From assembly GCA_014841595.1 (NCBI GenBank), contig JACYUE010000001.1:2282996-2346995 (forward strand): DNA of 64,000 bases. Direction: 5' to 3'. Under the pieces are notes generated by a model that was not told the origin of the DNA, searched no databases, and worked only from the letters and a program-made list of their open reading frames with translations. The position numbers and the translations under genes were made by a program. Shown piece after piece: positions 36,301 through 44,106 of this stretch (position 1 is its first letter; each line of letters opens with the position of its first letter). The stretch comes from Oxalobacteraceae sp. CFBP 8761. Its GTDB lineage: Bacteria > Pseudomonadota > Gammaproteobacteria > Burkholderiales > Burkholderiaceae_D.

Positions 36301-38033
36301 GCGCGCAGCGCGGCGTAGGCCCAGTCGCAGGCGTGCTCCGACGGTTCCAGGGGAATGGCGATCCCGAATCCGCGCAGGGCGTCGAGCGCGATGGTGCTCG
36401 CCTCACGGTAGCGGCCGCGCCGCACCTCCAGCTCGACCGCGAGGCACTGTACCTGGGCCTGGACGAACCGGTCCGGCACCGTCGCCAGCAGCTTGCGCAC
36501 CAGGGCAGCGCAGTCGTCCAGCTGGCCGGTCAGGAAGCGGCCATGGGCCAGTTCGAGCTCAATGTCGAGGGCGAGCGCGGCGCCCGGTACGGACGCCGGC
36601 ACCCGCGTCAGCAGCTCCAGGGCCTGCAGCTGGTAGCCGCAGGCCGCAGTGTAGGCGCAGGCGCGGCGCGCGAGCCGGCCTGCGCGCAACGCCAGCGTTG
36701 CCAGTTCGACCGCCTGCGCGGCCGGTACCAGGGCGGCGGCGTGCGCCAGGTGATCGACCCCATGAAACAAGGTACGGTCCTGGCCGTCGAGTCGCGCGCG
36801 CGCCAGCAGCACGAGAGCTGCCGCGTAGTGCAGCCGGGTGCGGCGGGAAGGCTCGAGCATGGCGCAGGCCGCCTCCTGCAGGCGGTCATGCGTGAAGACG
36901 AAGCTCCCGCCGCGCCGTGCCAGCACATCGGCGCGCAAGGCTGGCGCGAGCATGTCGTCGAGCGCCTCCGGCTCGGCGCCGGAGACGTCGCACAGCAGGG
37001 CCAGATCGGCCGCCCGTCCCAGCACAGCGATCGTGCCGAGCAGTTCATGCAGTTGCTGTGGCAGCTGGATCAGGCCCTGCAGGGCCAGGCCCAGCATATT
37101 GTCCGTGAAGGGGCGCCGCCATATCCCGTCGAAGTCGAACTGCCAGCCCGTCTCCCCGAAGTGCGCCAGGCCACCGTCGGTCAACCCCTGTAGGAACTGC
37201 CGCACGAAATACGGGTGCCCGCCCGTTTTGTGATGCACCAGGCCGCCAAGCTGTTCCAGCTGCGGCTGCGCGCCCTCGAAGGTATCGGCCAGCATCTGCC
37301 CCAGTTCTGTCACTGACAGGGTCTCGACCGCCAGCTCGCGGTAGTAGGCGGCGCGCGCGGCCAGGCGCCGGCCCAGGCCGGCGGCCTCTCCAAGGGTACT
37401 GCCGGCACGCGAGCGGGTCCCGATCAGAAGCATCACCGGCAGCCCGGCGGCCAATCCGACCACCTGCTCGAGCAGCGTGGCCGCGGCGGGGTCGAGCCAA
37501 TGGGCGTTATCGATCACGATAACAAGCGGGCGCTCGGCGCTGGCGAAGGCACGCAACAGCTGCAGGACCGCCGCCGCCAACCGGCCGCCGCCATCCAGGG
37601 AAGCTTGGGGCGGTTGCCGCGTCGCCGCTTCCAGCAACAGGGCGAGTTCCGGCACCAGCGCAAGCGTCAGCTCGGGATCCGTCACAGCGGCGCCGATGCG
37701 GCCGCGCCAGTGTGCTACCGCGGCTTCGCTCTGCCCGAGGATGTCCGTCACCAGCGCGCGCATCCCGTCCACCAGTGCCGCATAGGGTGCGTCTCCCCCG
37801 TATTGGTCGGCCCGGGCGCTGATCACCGTCGCATCGCACAGAGAGGGGTCGGCCAGGAAACGCGCCAGCAGCGCCGACTTGCCGATGCCCGAGGGGCCGT
37901 GCACGACCGACACCCCGAAGGTGCGCTCGCTGCGCACCCGGCCGAAGTCCGCAGCCAGCTGGGCCAGCTGCCACTCCCGGCCATACAATCCGGACAGGTC
38001 GTGCGCGGCAGGCGGATCGGGCGACGCCGTCAT
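33372..38033 (-). CDS. Giant AAA-TPR-GAF-PAS sensor histidine kinase
   Basis: A 1553-residue soluble kinase. An AAA_16 ATPase is N-terminal (Walker A GPSGIGKS at 46-53, Walker B LVIVIDNAHWLD near 185-195). A long helical TPR-like middle covers about 400-1000. A GAF domain lies near 1040-1200, a PAS domain near 1235-1330, the HisKA phospho-His near 1333 (AAIAHEVNQPLMSIS) and the ATPase domain follows (LLGNAIEAM, GMGLAVCRSI). This resembles the serine/threonine-kinase-fused family but lacks the N-terminal protein kinase domain. The start MTASPDPP overlaps the upstream regulator stop as ATGA; an in-frame start at 38063 is less likely. The signal sensed is unknown. Confidence 0.92.
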   Translation of the reverse strand: MTASPDPPAAHDLSGLYGREWQLAQLAADFGRVRSERTFGVSVVHGPSGIGKSALLARFLADPSLCDATVISARADQYGGDAPYAALVDGMRALVTDILGQSEAAVAHWRGRIGAAVTDPELTLALVPELALLLEAATRQPPQASLDGGGRLAAAVLQLLRAFASAERPLVIVIDNAHWLDPAAATLLEQVVGLAAGLPVMLLIGTRSRAGSTLGEAAGLGRRLAARAAYYRELAVETLSVTELGQMLADTFEGAQPQLEQLGGLVHHKTGGHPYFVRQFLQGLTDGGLAHFGETGWQFDFDGIWRRPFTDNMLGLALQGLIQLPQQLHELLGTIAVLGRAADLALLCDVSGAEPEALDDMLAPALRADVLARRGGSFVFTHDRLQEAACAMLEPSRRTRLHYAAALVLLARARLDGQDRTLFHGVDHLAHAAALVPAAQAVELATLALRAGRLARRACAYTAACGYQLQALELLTRVPASVPGAALALDIELELAHGRFLTGQLDDCAALVRKLLATVPDRFVQAQVQCLAVELEVRRGRYREASTIALDALRGFGIAIPLEPSEHACDWAYAALRARLDGLGNLAPLTDPEARIVVSLLASLLVPAAFTSLNLLFMQLCHMLELTLRHGMTPASAVSLAWLGVVVCERYRAFDDGFAYAQQARELIGRHGYVSHEAQVLLALDQASVWTQPLDFSLDCAQAGFEAARAQGDFTIACFEACHRTCILLARGDRLEAVREEIERALAFVTQVGFADVEAILCVQRDVVDCLRTVQAGGSERTALLCRHEQPGNGFAESMSTLRFWHWLYIGMLDYLDGDDAQALFCLEQAGLLAWSAPAHLHQADYHLFSILALCRAPGLAAGDAGDAGVRARVDAHVAQLASWAAGYPRGFADKLALAHAAVLDRSGEAMAALAAYEHAAALAKEGGSTHIEGIAHECAARLARHGGLATAASAHASAACAAYRRWGALGKVARLEAACPGSGGAAPLGPPGATGAIRDIDGVIRATRALSEEIHPAPLVKALMSIALEYASAQRGVLLRRDGDRLQVQASARLGADGVDIDIDMTQATPGELDLPLTLIHTALRSRTAVSVSDSQRPPGHALDPYLRTHPRCAAIAIPMIKRSQLVGMLYLENRLSSSGFTGEHTQLLSLLAAQAAVSLENANLYAELLQENRERRQAERALRESRATLLLGEGINQSGSWTWEIEDAVVNCSPEFRRIFGLDPEVTWIAFDALMARIHPGDRAGAAHLLGEASAARKAFRFEHRITGAKGEIRHLSVIGQPMADNETDIYVGTVSDVTRRKTEEASLQRAQEELVRGARLTTVGQLTAAIAHEVNQPLMSISSNAGAGLRWLQRDTPALDKLGGLLHDIVGQSQRAGRIIQTLQALGHQSPVFHPAHLHAMIRDALALARGELDRHEIRVMLDLAADPDRIEVDAVQLQQVLANLLGNAIEAMATTTGRERILQVATVCVRDGVEVQVSDNGVGGCEAGLEAMFEPFVSTKPGAIGMGLAVCRSIIEAHGGSIRAQPRAPHGCHLVFILPLTADLKGDSP

Positions 38034-38434
38034 CCGGGTCGCTTGCGGGTGCTGAGGGCACATTCGATGTGCTCGAACAGCAGGTCGGGGTCGACCGGTT
38101 TGCGCAGCAGCGCGATCGCGCCAGCGCGGGCCGCGCGCAGTTCCATGTCGCGGTCGCTGTGACCGCTCAGGAACAGCAAGGGAATGGCCAGGCCCATGGC
38201 GGCGAAGCGCTCCTGGGTCGTGAAGCCGTTGATGCCGCGCAGCTTGACGTCGAGCAGGACAAGGTCGATGTCGGGCAAGTGCGGCGATGCGAGGAAGCTT
38301 TCGCCGGACTCGAACAGGAATGTCGCGTAGCCGTCCGCCTGCAGCAGGTTGGCCATGGCCTGGCGTACCGCGGCGTCGTCGTCGACCACGCAGATGCGCG
38401 CCGGTGCTGCATCGTCACTCGCTTGCTGGTTCAT
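38030..38434 (-). CDS. Single-domain response regulator
   Basis: A 134-residue stand-alone receiver domain (VVDDDAAVRQ, phospho-Asp in VLLDVKLRGING, Lys in ALLRKPV) with no output domain. It is coupled by ATGA overlap to the giant kinase, so it may feed back on the kinase or act as a phosphate sink or relay alongside the FixJ-type regulator at the other end of the kinase gene. Confidence 0.92.
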   Translation of the reverse strand: MNQQASDDAAPARICVVDDDAAVRQAMANLLQADGYATFLFESGESFLASPHLPDIDLVLLDVKLRGINGFTTQERFAAMGLAIPLLFLSGHSDRDMELRAARAGAIALLRKPVDPDLLFEHIECALSTRKRPG

Positions 38435-38452
38435 ACCGTTGCCCGTCCCGCT

Positions 38453-38749
38453 TCACGCTTGTGGCTCGCCTGTCGTCGGCGCATCAGCGCGACCCGTGGG
38501 CGTTCCAGCGTCGGTGGGGCTGGCGGGAATGCCGGTGATCTGGGCCACGCAATGCGTGCGCAGCCAGCTCGCCGTGATCGGTTCCCTGGCGAGCATGCGC
38601 TTGACCAGCGGGACCGACTGCTCGCCGATCAGCATGCCGAGCAAGCCGACCAGGGCAACAACCGGCGGCGCCGGCGAGCGCACCTGCAGCAGCGCATAGA
38701 TCAGGCCGACCAGCAGGCCGGCTGCCAACGCCACGACATAGATTTTCAT
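38453..38749 (-). CDS. XapX-domain (DUF1427) small membrane protein
   Basis: A 98-residue protein with two short hydrophobic helices that match XapX (VALAAGLLVGLIYALLQVRS, PPVVALVGLLGMLIGEQ), then a polar tail rich in Thr, Pro and Ala. GGAGGA lies just before the ATG. The family has no established function. It sits between an isochorismatase-like hydrolase and the receiver/kinase genes on the same strand. Confidence 0.88.
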   Translation of the reverse strand: MKIYVVALAAGLLVGLIYALLQVRSPAPPVVALVGLLGMLIGEQSVPLVKRMLAREPITASWLRTHCVAQITGIPASPTDAGTPTGRADAPTTGEPQA

Positions 38750-38825
38750 GGGATCCTCCATAAAAAGAACGGCAAGGCGGCACGGCGCCACCGTGCCGGC
38801 CCTGCCGGATTGCCGCGCTGACGGA

Positions 38826-39512
38826 TTATTTGGCGGGCACCGGTGCCAGCGTTTCGTGGCTGCCGGTGATGCGCTGCGGCGCCTTGTGCACCATCGTGTA
38901 GGCGTAATCCACGCCCATGCCGTAGGCGCCGGAATGCTCACGCACGATCGCCATCACGTCATTGTAGGTGTCGCGGTGCGCCCAGTCGCGCTGCCACTCG
39001 AGCAGCACCTGCTGCCAGGTGACCGGCACGGCGCCGGCCTGCACCACGCGCAGCATCGCGAAGTCGTGGGCGTCCTTCGAGGTGCCACCCGACGCGTCGG
39101 CCACCATGTAGATCTCGTACTCGCCTTCCAGCATGGCGCACAGGGCGAACGTGGTGTTGCAGACTTCGGTCCACAAGCCAGCGACAATCACCTTTTTCCG
39201 GCCGTTGCTGGCCAGGGCGTCGCGCACCTTCTGGTCGTCCCACGAGTTCATCGATGAGCGTTCAAGAATCTCCTTGCCCGGGAAGACGTCAAGCAGCTCC
39301 GGGTAGGTATGGCCGGAGAAGCTTTCGGTCTCCACCGTGGTGATGATGGTCGGGATATTGAAGGCCCTGGCGGCCTTGGCCAGCCCGACCACGTTGTTCT
39401 TCAGGACCTGGCGGTCGATCGACTGCACGCCGAAGGCCATCTGCGGCTGGTGATCGATGAAGATCAGCTGGGAGTTTTGCGGGGTCAGGACTTCGAGTTT
39501 CGGGTTGGGCAT
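38826..39512 (-). CDS. Isochorismatase-family hydrolase (YcaC-like)
   Basis: A 228-residue cysteine hydrolase. The catalytic set is visible as Asp20 in LIFIDHQPQMAF and the nucleophilic Cys in GLWTEVCNTTFAL. YcaC-like members cleave amide or related bonds in small molecules, and the substrate is not known. GGAGA lies 6 bases before the ATG at 39512. It is probably co-transcribed with xapX 76 bases downstream. Confidence 0.88.
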   Translation of the reverse strand: MPNPKLEVLTPQNSQLIFIDHQPQMAFGVQSIDRQVLKNNVVGLAKAARAFNIPTIITTVETESFSGHTYPELLDVFPGKEILERSSMNSWDDQKVRDALASNGRKKVIVAGLWTEVCNTTFALCAMLEGEYEIYMVADASGGTSKDAHDFAMLRVVQAGAVPVTWQQVLLEWQRDWAHRDTYNDVMAIVREHSGAYGMGVDYAYTMVHKAPQRITGSHETLAPVPAK

Positions 39513-39620
39513 GATGTTCTCCATGTCGTTGCTGGGGCGGCTCATCGTGGTGTGGGCCGCAATGGTGGGAATCGTACGACGCGGCTTCCCCTGGAACCAG
39601 TATCCAAAGGTATACCTGCC

Positions 39621-40325
39621 TTACGGTGGGGTCGTCCGCTCCTGCACCGGCATTGCCGGCGTTTCGCTCGCCGTCAGGCCGAGCAGGATCAGGACGGGGA
39701 GTACCAGCGCGGCAAAGCCGAACCGGTGGAACGCGAAGGCCGCGACGACGCAGCCGATGGCGAACGCCGCCAGGGGCCAGATGAACTTGGCACACCGGCC
39801 TTTCAGGCCCGGATCGTTGGCCCCGCGGGCGGCGTCTGTCAGGTCGATGACGATCTGGGTGACGTTTCCGGTCATCATGGAAGTCGGTGCCAGGTGGGCC
39901 AGCAGCAGACGGCTGGTGGCGCTGTGCGCCCCCATTCCCGCGGTGCCCAGCAGGCCCGCCGCCATCGCCAGCCACCCGGCGTGCCCGCCGATCGGGGTGG
40001 CCGCGATGCCGCAGGCCATGAAGCCCGACAGCAGCACGACCTGCAGCAGCAAGGCCGGGCGCAGCGCGGCACCGCCGCGCCGCTCGACCGCGACAATCAG
40101 CAGGCGCGCCATGACGACGCCGACGATGAAGGCCGGGAAAGCCAGGAACTTCAGCAGCACCATCTCGCGGCCGGGGTCGGCCAGCGCGGCGCCGATCATG
40201 ATGAAATTGCCGGTCACGTGGGCGGTGAACAGGCCAAACAGGGCGAGAAAGCCCAGCGAGTCGACATAGCCGGCCAGGAAGCCGAGCGCCAAACCCTGCG
40301 TGCGGTTATGTGTTGGTTCGCTCAT
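39621..40325 (-). CDS. DUF1275 (YoaK-like) membrane protein
   Basis: A 234-residue protein with about six membrane helices and the family's N-terminal pattern LGFLAGYVDSLGFLALFGLF followed by HVTGNF, and later MMTGNVTQIVIDL. The function of DUF1275 is unknown. The start MSEPTHNRT is at 40325, divergent from a response regulator gene at 40534. It lies 108 bases ahead of the isochorismatase-like gene on the same strand. Confidence 0.9.
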   Translation of the reverse strand: MSEPTHNRTQGLALGFLAGYVDSLGFLALFGLFTAHVTGNFIMIGAALADPGREMVLLKFLAFPAFIVGVVMARLLIVAVERRGGAALRPALLLQVVLLSGFMACGIAATPIGGHAGWLAMAAGLLGTAGMGAHSATSRLLLAHLAPTSMMTGNVTQIVIDLTDAARGANDPGLKGRCAKFIWPLAAFAIGCVVAAFAFHRFGFAALVLPVLILLGLTASETPAMPVQERTTPP

Positions 40326-40533
40326 GCGACTCTCCAGGTTGGGTGGTGGATGGACGGCAATCGATCCTTCACCGGCCACCGCTGCCCGACATCGTAGGCA
40401 ACCGGGGTACGTCGCGCCCATCCCATTTGGCCAGTTTTACGACCTGCCCCTCCTATCCATTGGTATAGCTAGACCGTCATGGCGACCACGCCGACAATGC
40501 GGCCATCAGACTACGGACAGCGGAGCATCCAGC

Positions 40534-41160
40534 ATGGACAAGTCCCCAATTTCACTGGTCATCGCCGACGACCACCCCCTCATCCTGGCCGGTCTTGCCA
40601 GCCTTATCGAATCCGAGCCGGACCTGGCGCTGCTCGGCCAGGGCGCCAGCGCGGCCGAGGCGGTTGCGCTGTATGAGCGCCTGCGCCCGGACGTGATGCT
40701 GGTCGACCTGAACATGCCGGGCGGCGGCCTCGAAGCCATCATCGCGACCCGCAGGATGCATCCGGACGCGAGAATCGTGATGCTCACCAGTTACGAAGGC
40801 GATGAGAACGTGCACCGCGCACTGCAGGCGGGGGCGGCGGGTTACCTGCTCAAGCAGGCCGGCTTCGAGGAGATCGTGCGCTGCGTGCGCCAGGTCGTGG
40901 AACAGCGCCGCTATCTGCCGGCGCTGCTGGCGGACAAGCTGGCGCTGCGCATCCACACCAGCCCGCTGTCGCGGCGCGAGCTGGACATCCTGGCCCACCT
41001 GAGTGCGGGCAAGAGCAACAAACTGATCGCACGCGACGCGGGAATTGGCGTGGGCACCGTGAAATACCACGTCAACAACATCCTGTCGAAGCTGAACGTA
41101 TCGTGCCGCACCGAGGCTGCATCCGTGGCGCAGCAACGCGGCCTGCTGCACGCCTTCTAG
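40534..41160 (+). CDS. LuxR/NarL-family response regulator
   Basis: A 208-residue regulator with a receiver domain (ADDHPLILAGL, phospho-Asp in LVDLNMPGGG, Lys in GYLLKQAG) and a LuxR-type helix-turn-helix (LSRRELDILAHLSAG, GVGTVKYHVNNIL). CGGAG precedes the ATG. It stands 27 bases before the amidohydrolase gene and may control it together with the divergent DUF1275 unit. The HisKA_3 kinase at 44107 is a plausible partner. Confidence 0.92.
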   Translation: MDKSPISLVIADDHPLILAGLASLIESEPDLALLGQGASAAEAVALYERLRPDVMLVDLNMPGGGLEAIIATRRMHPDARIVMLTSYEGDENVHRALQAGAAGYLLKQAGFEEIVRCVRQVVEQRRYLPALLADKLALRIHTSPLSRRELDILAHLSAGKSNKLIARDAGIGVGTVKYHVNNILSKLNVSCRTEAASVAQQRGLLHAF

Positions 41161-41187
41161 ACTATCCAGGAACAGGGACCACCCATC

Positions 41188-43059
41188 ATGAACCAATCCA
41201 CCAGCACCGCCGCCAAGACCGCCCCACTGATCCTGTTCAACGGCTGCTTTCACACGGTTGACCGCCAGAACCCCCAGGCCAGCGCAGTGGCGATTCAGGA
41301 CGGCAGATTCCTGGCAGTGGGCGATACGGACGAGGTGATGCGCCATCGCCAGCCGGACAGCCAGGTGATCGACCTCAATGGCCGCACCGTGATTCCCGGC
41401 CTGAACGACTCGCACATCCACCTGATCCGCGGTGGACTGAACTACAACCTGGAGCTGCGCTGGGAAGGCGTGCCCTCGCTTGCCGACGCGCTGCGCATGC
41501 TCAAGGCGCAGGCCGAGCGTACCCCGCATCCCCAGTGGGTACGCGTGGTGGGCGGCTGGAACGAGTTCCAGTTTTCCGAAAAGCGCATGCCAACGATCGA
41601 AGAGATCAACCGCGCCGCGCCGGACACGCCGGTGTTCGTGCTGCACCTGTACGACCGCGCCCTGCTCAACCGCGCCGCCCTGCGCGCGGTAGGCTACGAC
41701 AAGGACACGCCCAATCCGCCGGGCGGCGAAATCGTGCGCGATGCGGCCGGCAACCCGACCGGCATGCTGATCGCGCGCCCGAACGCCATGATTCTGTACG
41801 CCACCCTGGCCAAGGGCCCGACCCTGCCGCTTGACCAGCAGGTCAATTCGACACGCCAGTTCATGCGCGAACTGAACCGCCTGGGCGTGACCAGCGTGAT
41901 CGATGCCGGCGGCGGCTTCCAGAACTACCCCGAAGATTATGCCGTCGTCGATGCGCTGGCCAAAGATGAGCAGCTGACGGTGCGGATCGCCTACAACCTG
42001 TTCACCCAGAACAAGGGTCAGGAGCTGGGCGACTTCGAACGCTGGACCGCGCTCGTCAAGCCGGGCGACGGCAGCGACTTCTACCGCCACAACGGCGCCG
42101 GCGAGATGCTGGTGTTTTCGGCCGCAGACTTCGAAGATTTTCTGCAGCCACGCCCCGACCTGGCCGAAGGCATGGAGGCCGAACTCGAAAAAGTGGTGCG
42201 TCACCTGGTGCAGCAGCGCTGGCCGTTCCGCCTGCACGCCACCTACGATGAATCGATTTCGCGCATGCTGGACGTGTTCGAGAAAGTCGACCGCGACATC
42301 CCCTTCGCCGGCTTGTCCTGGTTCTTCGACCACGCCGAGACGATCACCCCCCGCAACATCGACCGCGTCAAGGCCCTGGGCGGCGGCATCGCCATTCAGC
42401 ACCGCATGGCCTTCCAGGGTGAATTTTTTGTCGAGCGCTACGGTGCTGACGCAGCCAGGGCCACGCCGCCCATCACCCGCATGCTGGAGACCGGCGTGCC
42501 GGTCGGCGCCGGTACCGACGCGACCCGCGTGGCCAGCTACAACCCGTGGACCGCGCTGTACTGGCTGGTATCAGGCCGCACTGTCGGCGGCCTGCGCCTC
42601 TACGATGCGGCGCAGCGCCTGCCGCGCGAGACCGCGCTCGCGCTGTGGACCAGCGGCAGCGCGTGGTTTTCGAGCGAGACCGGCAAGAAAGGCTGCATCC
42701 GCGAAGGCATGCTGGCAGACCTCGCGGTACTCTCCAGCGACTTTTTCCGCGTGGAGGAAGAATCGATCAAGGACATCGAGTCGGTGCTGACCGTGGTCGG
42801 CGGCAAGATCGTCTACGGCCAGTCTGAATTCAGTTCGATCGCGCCACCGCCGATTCCCGTGCTGCCCGACTGGTCGCCCGTGAACACCGTGCCGGGCCAC
42901 CACCGGAAAGCGACGCCGGTTGCCGCACTGCCCCACCAGTGCCGCGGTGCCTGCGGCGTGCATGTTCACGCCCACGACCGGGCGCGCAGATCAAACGTGC
43001 CGGTGTCGGACTTCGCCGGATTCTGGGGTGCCTTCGGCTGCAGCTGCTTCGCCTTCTGA
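41188..43059 (+). CDS. Cytoplasmic YtcJ-type amidohydrolase with Cys/His tail
   Basis: A 623-residue amidohydrolase_3 enzyme without a signal peptide. Motifs include [38 protein letters not shown] and [13 protein letters not shown]. It is a clear paralogue of the exported enzyme at 27089-28879, but carries an extra C-terminal tail of about 45 residues with Cys and His ([13 protein letters not shown], then [11 protein letters not shown]), possibly a metal site. CAGGGA precedes the ATG. An alpha/beta hydrolase gene follows after 59 bases. The substrate is unknown. Confidence 0.9.
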   Translation: MNQSTSTAAKTAPLILFNGCFHTVDRQNPQASAVAIQDGRFLAVGDTDEVMRHRQPDSQVIDLNGRTVIPGLNDSHIHLIRGGLNYNLELRWEGVPSLADALRMLKAQAERTPHPQWVRVVGGWNEFQFSEKRMPTIEEINRAAPDTPVFVLHLYDRALLNRAALRAVGYDKDTPNPPGGEIVRDAAGNPTGMLIARPNAMILYATLAKGPTLPLDQQVNSTRQFMRELNRLGVTSVIDAGGGFQNYPEDYAVVDALAKDEQLTVRIAYNLFTQNKGQELGDFERWTALVKPGDGSDFYRHNGAGEMLVFSAADFEDFLQPRPDLAEGMEAELEKVVRHLVQQRWPFRLHATYDESISRMLDVFEKVDRDIPFAGLSWFFDHAETITPRNIDRVKALGGGIAIQHRMAFQGEFFVERYGADAARATPPITRMLETGVPVGAGTDATRVASYNPWTALYWLVSGRTVGGLRLYDAAQRLPRETALALWTSGSAWFSSETGKKGCIREGMLADLAVLSSDFFRVEEESIKDIESVLTVVGGKIVYGQSEFSSIAPPPIPVLPDWSPVNTVPGHHRKATPVAALPHQCRGACGVHVHAHDRARRSNVPVSDFAGFWGAFGCSCFAF

Positions 43060-43118
43060 GCGTTTTACCGCCAACCCGGCGCCGCCGGCATCGCGCCATC
43101 CTCCTGAAAGGAAACACC

Positions 43119-43952
43119 ATGAGCCATACCATCAATACCGTGACCACCCACGACGGCACCATCATCTACTTCACCGACTGGGGCCACGGTACCCCGGTGG
43201 TGTTCAGCCACGGCTGGCCGCTGAACGGCGACGCCTGGGAAAACCAGATGATGTTCCTGGCCGAGCACGGCTACCGGGTGATCGCGCATGACCGCCGCGG
43301 CCATGGGCGCTCGAGCAAGGCCTGGCACGGCAACGACATGAACACGTACGCCGACGACCTGGCGGCACTGCTCGAAACGCTCGACATCACCGGCGCCACC
43401 CTGGTCGGCCACTCCACCGGCGGCGGCGAAGTGGCGCGCTACATCGGACGCCATGGCACCAGCCGTGTCGCCAAGGCAGTGCTGGTGGGCGCGGTCACGC
43501 CCCAGATGATCGTCTCGGCTGCGAATCCGGACGGCGTGCCGATGTCGGTGTTCGACGGCATCCGCGACGGCGTCAAGACCGACCGTGCCCAGTACTTCCT
43601 TGATCTGGCGGTGCCGTTCTTCGGCTTCAACCGTCCCGGCGCCAAGACTTCCGACGGCCAGCTGCAGACCTTTCTGATCCAGGGCCTGCAATGCAGCCTG
43701 AAGAGCGCCTATGCCTGTATCAAGCAGTTCTCCGAGACCGATTTCACGGAAGACCTGAAGAAAATGACGGTGCCGACCCTGGTGGTGCACGGCGACGACG
43801 ACCAGATCGTCCCGCTGGCCAGCACCGCACGCCGCGCCGTCGAGCTGCTGCCGCAGGGCCGCCTGTCGGTATATGAAGGTGCAGGTCATGCGCTGCCGGT
43901 GACCCACAAGGACCAGCTGAACGCCGAACTGCTGGCGTTCCTGCGCAGCTGA
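43119..43952 (+). CDS. Alpha/beta hydrolase, cofactor-free haloperoxidase-like
   Basis: A 277-residue alpha/beta hydrolase. The catalytic triad is visible: Ser in [12 protein letters not shown], Asp in GDDDQIVP and His in GAGHALP. The N-terminal [11 protein letters not shown] and [10 protein letters not shown] are typical of non-haem chloroperoxidase/arylesterase relatives. There is no signal peptide. AAGGAAA precedes the ATG. It is closely related to the exported enzyme at 47278-48240 and is followed by a perfect hairpin. Confidence 0.9.
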   Translation: MSHTINTVTTHDGTIIYFTDWGHGTPVVFSHGWPLNGDAWENQMMFLAEHGYRVIAHDRRGHGRSSKAWHGNDMNTYADDLAALLETLDITGATLVGHSTGGGEVARYIGRHGTSRVAKAVLVGAVTPQMIVSAANPDGVPMSVFDGIRDGVKTDRAQYFLDLAVPFFGFNRPGAKTSDGQLQTFLIQGLQCSLKSAYACIKQFSETDFTEDLKKMTVPTLVVHGDDDQIVPLASTARRAVELLPQGRLSVYEGAGHALPVTHKDQLNAELLAFLRS

Positions 43953-43960
43953 TATGCCTG

Positions 43961-43985
43961 GCGCTCCCGCCTGAGGCGGGAGCGC
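43961..43985 (+). terminator. Perfect 11-bp hairpin after the hydrolase gene
   Basis: GCGCTCCCGCC (43961-43971) and GGCGGGAGCGC (43975-43985) pair perfectly around a TGA loop, 9 bases after the stop codon. There is no T-run, so it may end transcription weakly or protect the mRNA 3' end. Confidence 0.6.
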
Positions 43986-44106
43986 TGAGCGTCAACCACA
44001 CCGGGCGTCGGCCGCTGCAGTCGCGCGGCCCCTACTCGCCACTGGCTCTTTCGTCTCGCTTGATTTAGTATCCCATTCACTTCAGGTCAGACAATCTCAA
44101 CGCAAA

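Noticed and set aside
40552..42402. Minus-strand open frame of 616 codons
   Set aside because: It is antisense to the response regulator and the cytoplasmic amidohydrolase; the composition is that of a shadow frame.
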